Assembly (NCBI RefSeq): GCF_022603395.1
Contig: NZ_JAIBKA010000021.1
Coordinates: 1-34,094, forward strand
Direction of reading: 5' to 3'
Length of the DNA stretch: 34,094 nucleotides
Source of the DNA: Desulfoferrobacter suflitae
GTDB taxonomy: Bacteria > Desulfobacterota > Syntrophobacteria > Syntrophobacterales > Syntrophobacteraceae
In this document: positions 16,569 through 25,346 of the stretch, one piece after another
Numbering within the stretch: position 1 is the stretch's first letter
Layout of the letters: each line of letters opens with the position of its first letter
Made by a program: the position numbers and the translations under genes
Notes under the pieces: generated by a model
What the model was told of the DNA's origin: nothing
The model's input: only the letters and a program-made list of their open reading frames with translations
Databases searched by the model: none

Positions 16569-17156
16569 AGGCTAAATGCGGCACACGGACAAAAGGAAGG
16601 ATCAAGAACCGCGTGTTGTAGGCCAAAAGATGCAGGTTGCGCCGGCGCTGCTCAGCACTCCAGCCGATGTAGCGATCGCGGCTGGCAAGGTGCCACGGGG
16701 CGGAAGACCATGCTAGGCAGGCGATGGTGCGATCTTTCCAGGAGACCAGATACTTGAGGTGCTCGCCCACCGGCTGAGTGTAGCCCAGATAGTGAAACTG
16801 GGCGATCAGGCTGTTGAAAAGATGCTCATCCGCGCTCCTTCGGACCTGCCGTAACGTAATCGGCAAAATCTCTTTGATGGATCTTTCGACAGGGCTTTGA
16901 TCCACCACTGCCGACCGAGGGTCCTTGCGGTTTGCCAAAGGATTGTGCGGAGTGAACTTGCGAGGGGGAAGCCGAATATAACCTTCCCGCTCCATCCGCA
17001 AAAGCAGCCCTCTGCAGATCATGTCTTTGAGTTGGCCTTTTGGTTGAGTCCATTTCCATGCTCGACAGACTCTTTTCGAGAGCGAGCAACGACCCTCTTG
17101 CGGGTGACGCGCGATCAACTCTCGGACAAACGCAATGTCCTAAGGATCGAGAGCAT
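16567..17156 (-). pseudogene. DUF4338 (DruA-like) gene, truncated by an IS end and frameshifted near its start
   Basis: Typical DUF4338 motifs are visible: RFTPHNP-like FTPHNPLANRKDP, HYLGYTQPVGEHLKYLVS, ACLAWSSAPWHLASRDRYIGW and NTRFLILPFVRVPHLA. DUF4338 is found in DruA of the Druantia defence system and in transposon-associated proteins. The gene stops right after VPHLA, where family members continue, because the IS right-end repeat begins there. The 5' side also looks damaged: an ATG at 17156 (MLSIL) must shift frame near 17140 to reach DIAFVRELIARHPQEG. A strong AGGAAGGAGGAG lies further upstream. No other Druantia gene is present, so I read it as a dead transposon-type remnant. Confidence 0.7.
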
Positions 17157-17223
17157 AGGGTGTCGTTCTTGAGTATTAAATCTCCTCCTTCCTGTAATAA
17201 TTCCTGCCAGGCCACACATTATT

Positions 17224-18234
17224 CTACTTCCTGCATCTAGTTGCTCTTGCCACTACAAACGTCCAGGCACGTTGACCACGTATGCAGTCAATCGCATCGG
17301 CCACCTTCCACATTATACGAAAAGTTCTGCCATTCATCTTCTTCGACTGAAACCGAAGCGAGCGCGGCCCCGTTGTTTCCAATTTACATAATTCTAGGTC
17401 CAGGTACTTCACATGGCGTGTGATGACGGACATGGGAATACCTACCCGCAATCCATTATAAGATTGTCGCTGGATTTTTCTGGCGAAAGTCGTTCGCGAT
17501 ATCCAGGGAATACGGGCAACAAGATTGGCCAGCAAGCGCGGGCTGCTGTGGGGATTTTTAGTCTCGAAGATTATCAAGCCACCAGGGCAGAGCGATTTTG
17601 CTAAAAGGGAGAGTGTGCAAAAAGGGTCAGGGTGAAGCTGCAAATTACCCATCATGACAACCACGTCAAAGCACTCTCCATGCACTGGCAGGTAGCTTTG
17701 AACCGTTCCATTGCGTACTTCAACTCCAAACTTGGACCATGCCGTGTAGCACGAATGGGGGTTGGGCTCAAGGCCCATCATCTGAGCATTAGGGAAAGTT
17801 CGCTGGAGGCGGCTAAGCAGCCAGCCCGTGGCGCACCCTACTTCAAGAATCGAAATATTTTTGTTTTTGCTGCCGTTCAAATGATACATCTTGATGGCAT
17901 CAACTACACTCTGCGCAATCACTGTCTCGCCAAGCTCCTGATTCATGCCGGCATAAAAGTTAAAATACTTTACTGAACCGAATTTCTCCCCAAATTCATC
18001 GAGATTATGGCTTGAAGGAGGCTGCCGGACGACGTCGTTTGTGAGCGAGTGTTCGAATGCCTTATCTATCTCAAATTCAACAAAAATGAGCCCGCAGAGT
18101 TTACAAATGAAATATGGTTGTCCAGGCTTGTTGGCACCCTCAATCTCAAGCGGTTGTATCGCTGAACTCTTGCAGAAGAGACACTGGGGGAGGTCAGTTC
18201 CCTGATGGCACGAAGACACTTTAGGATTCATCAC
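17224..18234 (-). CDS. Class I SAM-dependent methyltransferase with N-terminal zinc-ribbon motif
   Basis: A 336-residue protein. Residues 18-48 hold two CxxC pairs (CLFC and CKLCG), a small zinc-ribbon as in several sugar and hypothetical methyltransferases. The SAM-binding motif ILEVGCATGWLLSRL lies near residue 128, with the acidic motif II in MGLEPN and a post-motif FDVVVMMGNLQLHPDP. The C-terminal third is less typical. Likely role: O- or C-methylation of a sugar or of the chain end, inferred from its place between glycosyltransferase genes. It sits in a 2.9-kb block between the direct repeats RE1 and RE2. ATG at 18234. Confidence 0.8.
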   Translation of the reverse strand: MMNPKVSSCHQGTDLPQCLFCKSSAIQPLEIEGANKPGQPYFICKLCGLIFVEFEIDKAFEHSLTNDVVRQPPSSHNLDEFGEKFGSVKYFNFYAGMNQELGETVIAQSVVDAIKMYHLNGSKNKNISILEVGCATGWLLSRLQRTFPNAQMMGLEPNPHSCYTAWSKFGVEVRNGTVQSYLPVHGECFDVVVMMGNLQLHPDPFCTLSLLAKSLCPGGLIIFETKNPHSSPRLLANLVARIPWISRTTFARKIQRQSYNGLRVGIPMSVITRHVKYLDLELCKLETTGPRSLRFQSKKMNGRTFRIMWKVADAIDCIRGQRAWTFVVARATRCRK

Positions 18235-18324
18235 ACACCTTGGGGTAACTTGCTAGGCTTGTCTCGAATAAACTGAACAATCTCTCATTCTTCGCATTAT
18301 TCCGCGATGAGTCGTACAAGCCAG

Positions 18325-19443
18325 CTATGAAATGCATTTACGATAGCTCTCAATCAGAACCTTTTCCTGCGAAGCCCAGGAGTATTCCTCGAGAACCGCC
18401 CTGCGGCCGTTGCGGCCCATACCCTCAGCCGTTATTGGGTTTTTCAGTAAATGATCGATGGCGTCGGCGATTTCTGATGGATCAGCTGGATTCACACAAA
18501 TTCCCGCATGTTTCGCCTCCACTATTTCCTTCCACAGTGGAAAATCCGATGCGATTACGGGAAGTCCAGCAGCCATATATTCAAACATTTTCACCGGCAG
18601 GGAAACGACGTAGGATGGGATTGGTTGAAGTGTCACAATGCCTATCCTGCATTTTCCATAAAGTCTTCCCAATCGCTTTCGATCCAGATATCCATGGAAT
18701 TCAACTTTTTTCCACCCAGGCGTTTGTTCGAGTCCTTGCTTAAAATTCTGATTAACGAATTTGCCGGCCAAGTGCATTCTAGCGGCACTATGGCAAATCT
18801 CCAACGCCTGGACGCACTTGTCGATGCCCTTCTCCTTCATCAGTCCGCCGGCGTAGACTACTGCTTCTTCTCTCTCTTCCCACTTCTTTTCTACCTGGCT
18901 TAAAAACTCTTCCACGACAGGATAGTTTTTCACGGTCACCGTTCGTGGGTTCGCCACCTGCATGAATTTGCCAATTTCAGGAGTAGCCGCTACGATCGAA
19001 TCGAATCTGGACGAGCACCAGCGCTCAGCTATTCTCACAGCAGCAGAGAGCAAGCCCCTGCAATTCCTGGGAAGATAATGTTTTTGATATACTTTCAGCG
19101 GATAATCTTCGTGGACATCATAAATCACTTTGTATCCGTGACGTTTCAACAGCAACCCCACAGCACACAACTCCGGGTCATGAAAATGATAGATGTCTGC
19201 GTCCAATCCCAGAGCTTTGGAATAGATCTTCCGGATGGTATGCCAGATCCTCCCTACGCGAGAATGTGGTGCTCCGACGTCATGGATGGCGATGCCTGCT
19301 GCATTCTGGTCGCCCAATCCATCCGCAACGATAAGAGAGACCTCATTGGCGATCTTTAGAAGGGATCGGCATTGCTTATGGAGAATCCTCGCGTCTTGGC
19401 GAGGATGTACTGAAGTCATCACAACTATTCTATTTATCACCAA
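18325..19443 (-). CDS. GT4-family glycosyltransferase
   Basis: A 372-residue GT-B enzyme. The N-terminal part reads VVMTSVHPRQDARILHKQ and ADIYHFHDPELCAVGLLLK, a common signature of polysaccharide GT4 enzymes; the C-terminal donor domain has VVYAGGLMKEKGIDKC, HGYLDRKRLGRLYGKC and VSLPVKMFEYMAAGLPVIAS. The start is a GTG at 19443 with a weak ribosome site. Only 26 bases upstream lies the IS repeat RE2, so whatever leader once preceded it was replaced by IS DNA. It is probably still transcribed from upstream genes. Confidence 0.86.
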   Translation of the reverse strand: MVINRIVVMTSVHPRQDARILHKQCRSLLKIANEVSLIVADGLGDQNAAGIAIHDVGAPHSRVGRIWHTIRKIYSKALGLDADIYHFHDPELCAVGLLLKRHGYKVIYDVHEDYPLKVYQKHYLPRNCRGLLSAAVRIAERWCSSRFDSIVAATPEIGKFMQVANPRTVTVKNYPVVEEFLSQVEKKWEEREEAVVYAGGLMKEKGIDKCVQALEICHSAARMHLAGKFVNQNFKQGLEQTPGWKKVEFHGYLDRKRLGRLYGKCRIGIVTLQPIPSYVVSLPVKMFEYMAAGLPVIASDFPLWKEIVEAKHAGICVNPADPSEIADAIDHLLKNPITAEGMGRNGRRAVLEEYSWASQEKVLIESYRKCIS

Positions 19444-19469
19444 CGTTTCATCATCCTCTAATCTCTTAC

Positions 19470-19731
19470 CCTCATTCAGCTGAAGTAGCCTCCACGGTCT
19501 TGCTTTCGGTTTATTTGCTCAGTTGTCACGCAAAAAAGATCGTTCGCATCAGTGCGCCCTTGCACTTTTCACCATCGGCGCAAACGCCGGTGCACGCCCA
19601 AATTCAAACCCTGTAGCCCGTTTTTCTAGGTATTTCTTCAGCGCCACAAACTTCCAGATACCCGTCAGCAACCCTGTCGTCAAAAATTTGCTCCCGTAGG
19701 CAGCTTCCGCCGCGATTTATTAAATCTCCTC
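19470..19731 (+). repeat. 262-nt IS right-end repeat, copy RE2
   Basis: Partner of RE1. The first bases encode the last codons of the same transposase (LIQLK, stop), so only the extreme 3' end of the IS remains. On the right it abuts the Wzy gene and supplies that gene's final codons and stop. Confidence 0.85.
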
Positions 19732-20984
19732 GGATATACAAGGCTTATTCCAATGGTCTTGCTTGATTTGCCTTGCCGAGCCTGAGAAGGATCTACCGAT
19801 GCAAGAAACTGGATCATGAGAGGTAACGAAAGCCATATGAGAGACGAACCGGCCAAGGTGACTGATTCTGTCATTCCATACATTAGAACACTCACAAAGA
19901 ACGGTATGAGGAGATACCTTCGCTTTCTTAGATGATCGTAAAGGGTGAAGAACAGCAGCGAGAGCGAAAACAGGACAAAGGGAAACCCGAAATTAACCAA
20001 GGCATTTAGATAGGAATTGTGAGACGAGAGCGATCTTTGCTGTCCTTTTCTTTCTACATAATACTGGAACATATTGGGCCCGATCCCCAGGAGAAAATTT
20101 CTCGGGCTCTCTGTAGCAGTTTTGAGCGATGCGCCCCACACTTCCTCACGGCTGGCCAGCCCTGCTGTCGTGATTCTCAAGAAAAGCCATCTGGCTTCAT
20201 CCGGAAAGAGAACAGAAAACAGCAATCCTACAATTATTCCCCCCATGAAAAGGGAGAAGGCAACCTTCACCACCCGGTCCAATCTCGCCCTGGTCCGAAG
20301 CATGCAGTAGATTGTGGTGAATATGACGAGAACACCTATTGACGTTTTGGAAAACGTAAAAAGGGTTAGAAGAGCAAATGCTCCAAACAAGGAGAAACGT
20401 ACCAATGGGTGCCTGATTAAAACAAGAGCTAATTGTGCCGATGCTACGAAAAAAATAGCTGCTCTATTCGGGTTTAAGAAGAATGCCTGCATTCGTCCGA
20501 AGGCTCCATAAAAATCCGATGCGTAAAGCTGTTCCAGTGCCTCGTTTTCAAGAAAAGAGATGTTATTTATCCGAAGATAAAATGTAAGAATGACGCAGAA
20601 AATCAGTAAGAAGCTCAATCCTCTGACAAAGAGGGTCCGATCAATATACTTGAGATGGACAACAAAGAGAAGCAAGATCGTCCCACTCATGATGGCGCTA
20701 TTATATTGCCCCATTTCCATATTCGAACTATTGAAAGTCGTGCTGATTGTTATCCAGCCAGCAACAGGTATCACGAACAGCGTATAGATTACTTTTAATC
20801 GCAAGTTAAACAAAGCTGTTACCAGAATCACCAGAAACAGCAGGGGACCTGCATTTATCCCCGTCTGCCCTTGCAAGACGGAGCTATCTGCTACTGCAAG
20901 AGCGAAAATTGCAAGGATCAACAGAGCATTGATCTTTGCGATTGCTTCAACAGGGTTGATATAAATCTTCCACACGTAAGCCAA
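19680..20984 (-). CDS. Wzy/O-antigen ligase-type polysaccharide polymerase with foreign termini
   Basis: A 434-residue integral membrane protein with about 11-12 hydrophobic helices and the Wzy_C-type periplasmic motif SSHNSYLNALVNFGFPF near residue 322. It would join repeat units on the periplasmic side. Both ends are odd. The last 17 or so residues (RRFNKSRRKLPTGANF) and the stop come from the IS repeat RE2, so the native C-terminus is lost, though it was probably a cytoplasmic tail. The first codon is TTG at 20984, inside repeat R2; a GTG three codons later is also possible, and no ATG is near. All membrane segments seem present, so it may still function. Confidence 0.8.
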   Translation of the reverse strand: MAYVWKIYINPVEAIAKINALLILAIFALAVADSSVLQGQTGINAGPLLFLVILVTALFNLRLKVIYTLFVIPVAGWITISTTFNSSNMEMGQYNSAIMSGTILLLFVVHLKYIDRTLFVRGLSFLLIFCVILTFYLRINNISFLENEALEQLYASDFYGAFGRMQAFFLNPNRAAIFFVASAQLALVLIRHPLVRFSLFGAFALLTLFTFSKTSIGVLVIFTTIYCMLRTRARLDRVVKVAFSLFMGGIIVGLLFSVLFPDEARWLFLRITTAGLASREEVWGASLKTATESPRNFLLGIGPNMFQYYVERKGQQRSLSSHNSYLNALVNFGFPFVLFSLSLLFFTLYDHLRKRRYLLIPFFVSVLMYGMTESVTLAGSSLIWLSLPLMIQFLASVDPSQARQGKSSKTIGISLVYPRRFNKSRRKLPTGANF

Positions 20985-21087
20985 TTTAACACGCCTCAGT
21001 CAGCGTGCGGCCGAGGCCTGCGATACCCGTCTTAATGTGATCAACCCAGTTTTGGGCCACTTGAGCAGTTCCCATCATCTGTTACCT
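20980..21087. repeat. Dispersed 108-nt repeat, copy R2
   Basis: Ungapped partner of R1 (13385-13492). It covers the possible TTG start of the polymerase gene and runs up to the edge of the IS4 element. The conserved core is at 21040-21056. Confidence 0.6.
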
Positions 21088-21099
21088 GAGGTCAGTAGT

Positions 21100-21119
21100 G
21101 TCCGGTTAGGTTTTTGCAT
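21100..21119 (+). repeat. IS4 left inverted repeat
   Basis: A 20-nt core with 17 matches to the right end; the three mismatches are TTT against AAA in the middle. Confidence 0.85.
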
Positions 21120-22281
21120 AATCTTCATATCGCATTGGGTTGCGTTGCTTTGGGTTTCGCCATTTTTCATTATCGGTAGCCAAGGGGCTTAGATTTCTCG
21201 TTTCATTTTGAATTCTGATACGTAGCTCCCTCACCCTTTGAATACTGACTTTCTCCCGGTAATGCCGGTGGCAGTAAATAGCCAAAAGAAGGTATGTGAT
21301 CAAGCCCGACAAAACCTGAACCATCAGACCGTATGGGCTTCTGGCGATGAGGTGGTGGACTCTAAGATGGCGCTTCCACCAAGCGAAGAACTTTTCAATC
21401 TGCCAGCGGAGTTTGTAAACGGTGGCGATTTGTTCACCAGATAGACCGAGGCGATTGGTGGCCACCCAGTAGGGTTTGTGATCGACATAATAGCCGACGA
21501 GCCGAACTTCTTCTTTGGTTTGATTGATTCCGGGAGTACCCAGCAAAACGATGGCGTCAAAAAAGACCAAACTGTCTGAGGGAATCTCATTGGATCGAAG
21601 AACAGTCTTGTTGGTATTGGCCTTGATGCGACAGACAAAGAATTTACCTTCAGCCTGCCAGAGGTCGAAGTTTTTATGACACTGGTAGTAGCGATCCAAC
21701 ACCCCGGTCTGACCAGGTGCAATGATATGGGCGGCAAAGGGGCGCTCGTCCCCATTGCCATCGGTTAGGAAAACTTTGCAGGGTATGGAGTGGTTAATAT
21801 CAAAACCAACATGGACCTTGGCTTTTTTGGCGCCGTCCCGGTAATCAGCCCAGGTCATAGAGAGACAAGCGTCGATTAGGGAACCATCGATGGCTACCAG
21901 ATCTCCCAATTGGGCATATTCATTAGGGATCGCTTTGGCTGCTTTGTGGTAGAGCTTTTCGAAGACATGCAGGAGTTGTTCAACACCCCGAGAATTAATG
22001 GTTTCAAAGAAAGTGCTTTTTTTCATCCCATCGGGAGGAGCGATGACGCTGCGGGCAAACTCATCCTCCTCCAGTACCTGGAGAAGGTGGCGCCCAGAAG
22101 TGTGCTCCTCGAGGTGGAAGTAAACCAGGGCTTTGAGTTGTTGTTCGAAATGCATTTGAATGGGCTTGTTTCCCCGTGAAATCATTGGCGGACTATCAGA
22201 TAAAACGGTTACAGCAGGTTGCCATAAATCTTGAAACGATGATGTGGCTCGTTTGTCTTGTGGGTAGAAGCTCCGCGGCAT
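21106..22281 (-). CDS. IS4-family transposase
   Basis: A 391-residue DDE transposase. The IS4 signature Y-x2-R-x3-E-x6-K is intact in YKLRWQIEKFFAWWKRHL near residue 289. The first catalytic aspartate is in LVAIDGSLIDA, and DRYYQCHKNF and VATNRLGLSG follow. The C-terminus runs up to and into the left inverted repeat (the stop is at 21106). ATG at 22281. The gene looks complete, so the element may still be active. Confidence 0.93.
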   Translation of the reverse strand: MPRSFYPQDKRATSSFQDLWQPAVTVLSDSPPMISRGNKPIQMHFEQQLKALVYFHLEEHTSGRHLLQVLEEDEFARSVIAPPDGMKKSTFFETINSRGVEQLLHVFEKLYHKAAKAIPNEYAQLGDLVAIDGSLIDACLSMTWADYRDGAKKAKVHVGFDINHSIPCKVFLTDGNGDERPFAAHIIAPGQTGVLDRYYQCHKNFDLWQAEGKFFVCRIKANTNKTVLRSNEIPSDSLVFFDAIVLLGTPGINQTKEEVRLVGYYVDHKPYWVATNRLGLSGEQIATVYKLRWQIEKFFAWWKRHLRVHHLIARSPYGLMVQVLSGLITYLLLAIYCHRHYREKVSIQRVRELRIRIQNETRNLSPLATDNEKWRNPKQRNPMRYEDYAKT

Positions 22282-22402
22282 TTTCGTAACTCATTATAAT
22301 TATTGGATTTTACGAAAAAGCGCGCGGCCCACACCTTCACGGAAATGTCAAGCGAAAAATCAACGTAGGCGCCTGTTTTTGTAAATTTTTTTAGGCTCAC
22401 AC

Positions 22403-22422
22403 ATGCAATTTCCTAACCGGAC
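22403..22422 (-). repeat. IS4 right inverted repeat
   Basis: Reverse-complement partner of 21100-21119. About 120 bases separate it from the transposase ATG. Confidence 0.85.
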
Positions 22423-22430
22423 ATTACTGA

Positions 22431-22774
22431 ACAATATTAATGTTTTAATATTTCTAGCTTGCTCTAATTTTTAACATAAAAATAGCAAGCCAAACAGTTA
22501 TTTCTCATTTATGAATTCTATCGATATGAAAATATCCAGCAAATTCGAAATAATTTACCAACGCATGTTTATTCCATTTTGAAAATAATATAATGGAATT
22601 ATGTTTATCAGTAAATGAGTTAACATAACGCTCTCTACACCAATAGAGTTTCAGTTTAAACTCGATTCGCTGGTAAAACCCATGCAATTTCGATAGATTG
22701 CTCTTGCTTGCATCGCTCGGTGCTCGCGTGGTGTTAAGTCAAAAAACTAACGTGGGAATCCAGGCTAGTACTTT
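22431..22774. other. AT-rich intergenic stretch
   Basis: Clearly more AT-rich than its neighbours for about 250 bases. A 60-codon minus-strand ORF in it (22505-22687) has no ribosome site or family features and is not accepted as a gene. It contains one sizeable inverted repeat (22457-22490). Otherwise nothing was recognised. Confidence 0.5.
22457..22490. repeat. Inverted repeat in AT-rich spacer
   Basis: GCTTGCT and AGCAAGC form the outer arms, and ATTTTT/AAAAAT pair inside with a three-base bulge and a five-base loop. It lies downstream of the Wzx gene relative to transcription and could mark a 3' end. No clean T-run follows. Confidence 0.4.
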
Positions 22775-24085
22775 TTAAGGGTAAAGGGCAGACCTAGTTC
22801 TTTTTTTCCAGAGTGGGACATACCAGGGGTTTCCACTCAATTTGGCATACATAATAATGCGCAGAACCGCATCGACCGTGTAGGCGACAGTTGTCGCAAT
22901 GGCCGCGCCTGAAACACCAACCATAGGTATCAATAAAATGTTGCCAACAACGTTTATAAGTACCACAATAATGGCTGAATAGAAGTTGAGCTCGGGACGC
23001 CCCCGCGCGGCAATGTCGTTCGCCAAAATCCGTGAGAGGCTTAACAAGATGATGCCTGGCAATAGGATTAACAAAGGCTCGAGAGTGTCAATATACGCTT
23101 CCCCAAACAGAAATTGGATCAAGTGATAGGAGGCACCCGCGAGGATTACGCCACCGAGGAACGTAAGCATCAGCACCCATCGTGCGATAAGCGGAGTCAG
23201 CTCCTTTCGCATATCTTCTTCCGTGTGTAACTCTGACAAGCGCGGGAGAATAACCGTGCTGACTGCCTGGGACAGAATCCACAAACGTTCTGTCAATTGT
23301 ACCGCAATAACGTAAACTCCAGCAGCTGCAGGAGTCATTAGGAAGTTGACGAGGAAGATGTCCGTTTTGTAATTAATAAAGGTTAGAATATTGCTAAGAT
23401 GGGCCTTAATGCCGTATCTGATTGATGCCAAACCAAAGTGGGGAGCATCTTCCCCTGGCTCATTTGTCTTGGCAAGCTCAGGACGTAACAGCAGGTAAGT
23501 TCCAAGAAGGGCCGCGATGTTGCCGATCAAAAACGAGGTGACAGCCGCCAGTACACCACCACCCCGTAACAGAAAGCTGGCAACCAGAACTAGAGTCACA
23601 GCCGGTTGCAATAGAACGGCGAAGTTAAAACGGCGAAAGTCCTGCATCCCTTGCAATATGGTAACCAGATAGCTCTGGAGAAGGGTGACCGGAAACGTCA
23701 GCAGGGCCACCCATAAAAATTGGAGTGGTACTCCTGGAAAGAGTTGGTCCTTTTTCGTCGTCATTAGAATGGAAGCGACTAAGCAACCCAGCGGTGCGAG
23801 TATTCCCCAAGCACGAACATTTGCACGGGCAACTACCCAAGGTGCAACTGTGCGCCGACCGATGTAGTAAACATTCGCAGGACCTATGCCTAGATTGAGC
23901 AAGGTTGATAAAAACGTTGGCAACAGCAAGGAGACGCTGTATTGGCCATTGCCTTCGGGCCCTAGTGATCGTGCAATTAAAATTACTGTTCCCAGCTGGA
24001 GGAGTGCAGCTGTTAGTTGACGTGCCAATGTTCGAGCGATATTGCTGCTCAGCTTAACCAGGCCGAGATTTGTCGCAGATCTCAC
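22775..24085 (-). CDS. Wzx-type polysaccharide flippase
   Basis: A 436-residue MATE/MOP-superfamily polysaccharide exporter with about 12-14 membrane helices. The N-terminus has IARTLARQLTAALLQLGTVILIARSLGPEGNGQYS, of which ARSLGPEGNGQYS is the usual first-loop signature, followed by LNLGIGPANVYYIGRR. The conserved C-terminal helix pair (PLLILLPGIILLSLSRILAN and VGVSGAAIATTVAY) is present. It would move the lipid-linked repeat unit to the periplasmic face. Its GTG start overlaps the stop of the upstream glycosyltransferase by one base (TAGTG), so the two are translationally coupled. Confidence 0.92.
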   Translation of the reverse strand: MRSATNLGLVKLSSNIARTLARQLTAALLQLGTVILIARSLGPEGNGQYSVSLLLPTFLSTLLNLGIGPANVYYIGRRTVAPWVVARANVRAWGILAPLGCLVASILMTTKKDQLFPGVPLQFLWVALLTFPVTLLQSYLVTILQGMQDFRRFNFAVLLQPAVTLVLVASFLLRGGGVLAAVTSFLIGNIAALLGTYLLLRPELAKTNEPGEDAPHFGLASIRYGIKAHLSNILTFINYKTDIFLVNFLMTPAAAGVYVIAVQLTERLWILSQAVSTVILPRLSELHTEEDMRKELTPLIARWVLMLTFLGGVILAGASYHLIQFLFGEAYIDTLEPLLILLPGIILLSLSRILANDIAARGRPELNFYSAIIVVLINVVGNILLIPMVGVSGAAIATTVAYTVDAVLRIIMYAKLSGNPWYVPLWKKRTRSALYP

Positions 24086-25290
24086 TAGGGGCCCTTTCGT
24101 GATAATGATCTCGGCAATCCCTCGGCGAGCAAACCGCGATAGATGGCTGTCAGTTGTTTAACAACGGCGTCTTCGCTAAATCGGGCGCGGCACCGTGCCC
24201 GCAGCGCCTCGGCATCATAACTCCCAATATTCATGCGCATCGTCCGCATTGCCTCCGCAAGTTCATCGACATCCTGTGGTGTTACTACCAACCCGTCTCC
24301 TTCGCCGATTATGCATTCGGGCCCGCCACAACGGGTGGCAATAACGGGCCGGCCTACTGCCAAAGCCTCTATAATGACCACTCCGAATGTCTCGTAATGG
24401 CTGGAAAGGACAAAGACGTCGGTTTGGTGGAGTGCATTCTGAACCTGATGCCTGTTTAGTATACCAAGAAATTTTACTTGTGTGTCCATTCCCAAAAGCT
24501 TAGTAGAAGTTTCGAGTTCTTTCCGCAACGGTCCGTCACCACCGAGCCAGAGTTCAACATCTTTTATTCCTTTGAAGGCCTTTGCGAACGCTTTCAGTAA
24601 ATCTTCTTGTCCCTTGTTCGGGGTCATCATAGCTATGTTTAGCAGACGAAAAGATGCTGAGCGTGAAGAACTCGACCCTTTAGATACTGGTCTGTCGAAA
24701 AAGCGACTGTTAACGATGTTAGGCACCCACAACCACCGTTCCTCCGTGGCCGGATATTCCTCTCGAAGCAAGGTGGCTAGCTGTGGGCTTACGGCTATCA
24801 ACCGTTGGCTTCCATGAAATGCTTGAGAAACCTGTCTTTTCTGCCTGTCCGATACTAATCTACGCCCAAATGCCGAACTATGTTCAGTGAGAACAACAGG
24901 AACGCCGCGTTGCTGCCCTATGGAGGCCGCTAATAAACCGGCATTGAGTGCCGAGTGTGCATGGATGATGTCCGGCATGCCATGCTCGGCAACGTACCTA
25001 TCGAAAAGTCGCCTTCCCGCTTTCAGCCAGAGCAAACTGTTGGCGTACGAAATTCTCGGAAACCAAGCCATTCCGTGCCATCGATAAGTGTGGACACCCC
25101 GATCATTTTCATATTCACTCCGTGACCCGAAATTTACCAGTGGAAGTCGGCGAAGTGAGCGGAGTTTAGGTGCGATAACTCCAATTGCCAGCCCGCTTTT
25201 GGCCAACGCGACCGCCTGTTCACGAAAAAAAACACCGCCAACTTCGTTTGCATGGTCAGGATACCACGAGGGCAGAATGAGAATGTGCAT
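24085..25290 (-). CDS. GT4-family glycosyltransferase
   Basis: A 401-residue GT-B enzyme. HILILPSWYPDHANEVGGVF is the usual N-terminal strand and loop; IIHAHSALNAGLLA, VVLTEHSSAF, LLNIAMMTPNKGQEDLL, LGGDGPLRKELE and SSHYETFGVVIIEALAVGRPVIAT (the EX7E region) follow in GT4 order. The ATG at 25290 starts where the family does. The frame is open to an ATG at 25401, but the extra 37 residues are unlike the family and are encoded across an inverted repeat. The ribosome site is poor for either choice. It is coupled to the flippase gene by a one-base overlap. Confidence 0.87.
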   Translation of the reverse strand: MHILILPSWYPDHANEVGGVFFREQAVALAKSGLAIGVIAPKLRSLRRLPLVNFGSRSEYENDRGVHTYRWHGMAWFPRISYANSLLWLKAGRRLFDRYVAEHGMPDIIHAHSALNAGLLAASIGQQRGVPVVLTEHSSAFGRRLVSDRQKRQVSQAFHGSQRLIAVSPQLATLLREEYPATEERWLWVPNIVNSRFFDRPVSKGSSSSRSASFRLLNIAMMTPNKGQEDLLKAFAKAFKGIKDVELWLGGDGPLRKELETSTKLLGMDTQVKFLGILNRHQVQNALHQTDVFVLSSHYETFGVVIIEALAVGRPVIATRCGGPECIIGEGDGLVVTPQDVDELAEAMRTMRMNIGSYDAEALRARCRARFSEDAVVKQLTAIYRGLLAEGLPRSLSRKGP

Positions 25291-25346
25291 TGAGCTTGAA
25301 CCAATCTTTGAATTGTACTGGTTATGATACACATGCTTCCTGGCAG

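Larger units (their letters stand above)
21092..22430. mobile_element. IS4-family insertion sequence
   Basis: The ends are inverted repeats. GTCCGGTTAGG-NNN-TTGCAT at 21100-21119 matches its reverse complement at 22403-22422. The symmetry extends outward as TCAGTA(G/A)T, to about 21092 and 22430. A single transposase gene fills the inside. No clear target duplication outside these ends was seen, so the exact boundary may be a few bases off. It sits between the Wzy and Wzx genes without cutting either. Confidence 0.85.

Noticed and set aside
16567-17156. Druantia anti-phage system
   Set aside because: Only one truncated DUF4338 gene is present; none of the large Druantia partners is nearby.
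22505-22687. 60-codon ORF in the AT-rich spacer
   Set aside because: No ribosome site or recognisable family; AT-rich DNA often leaves such frames.
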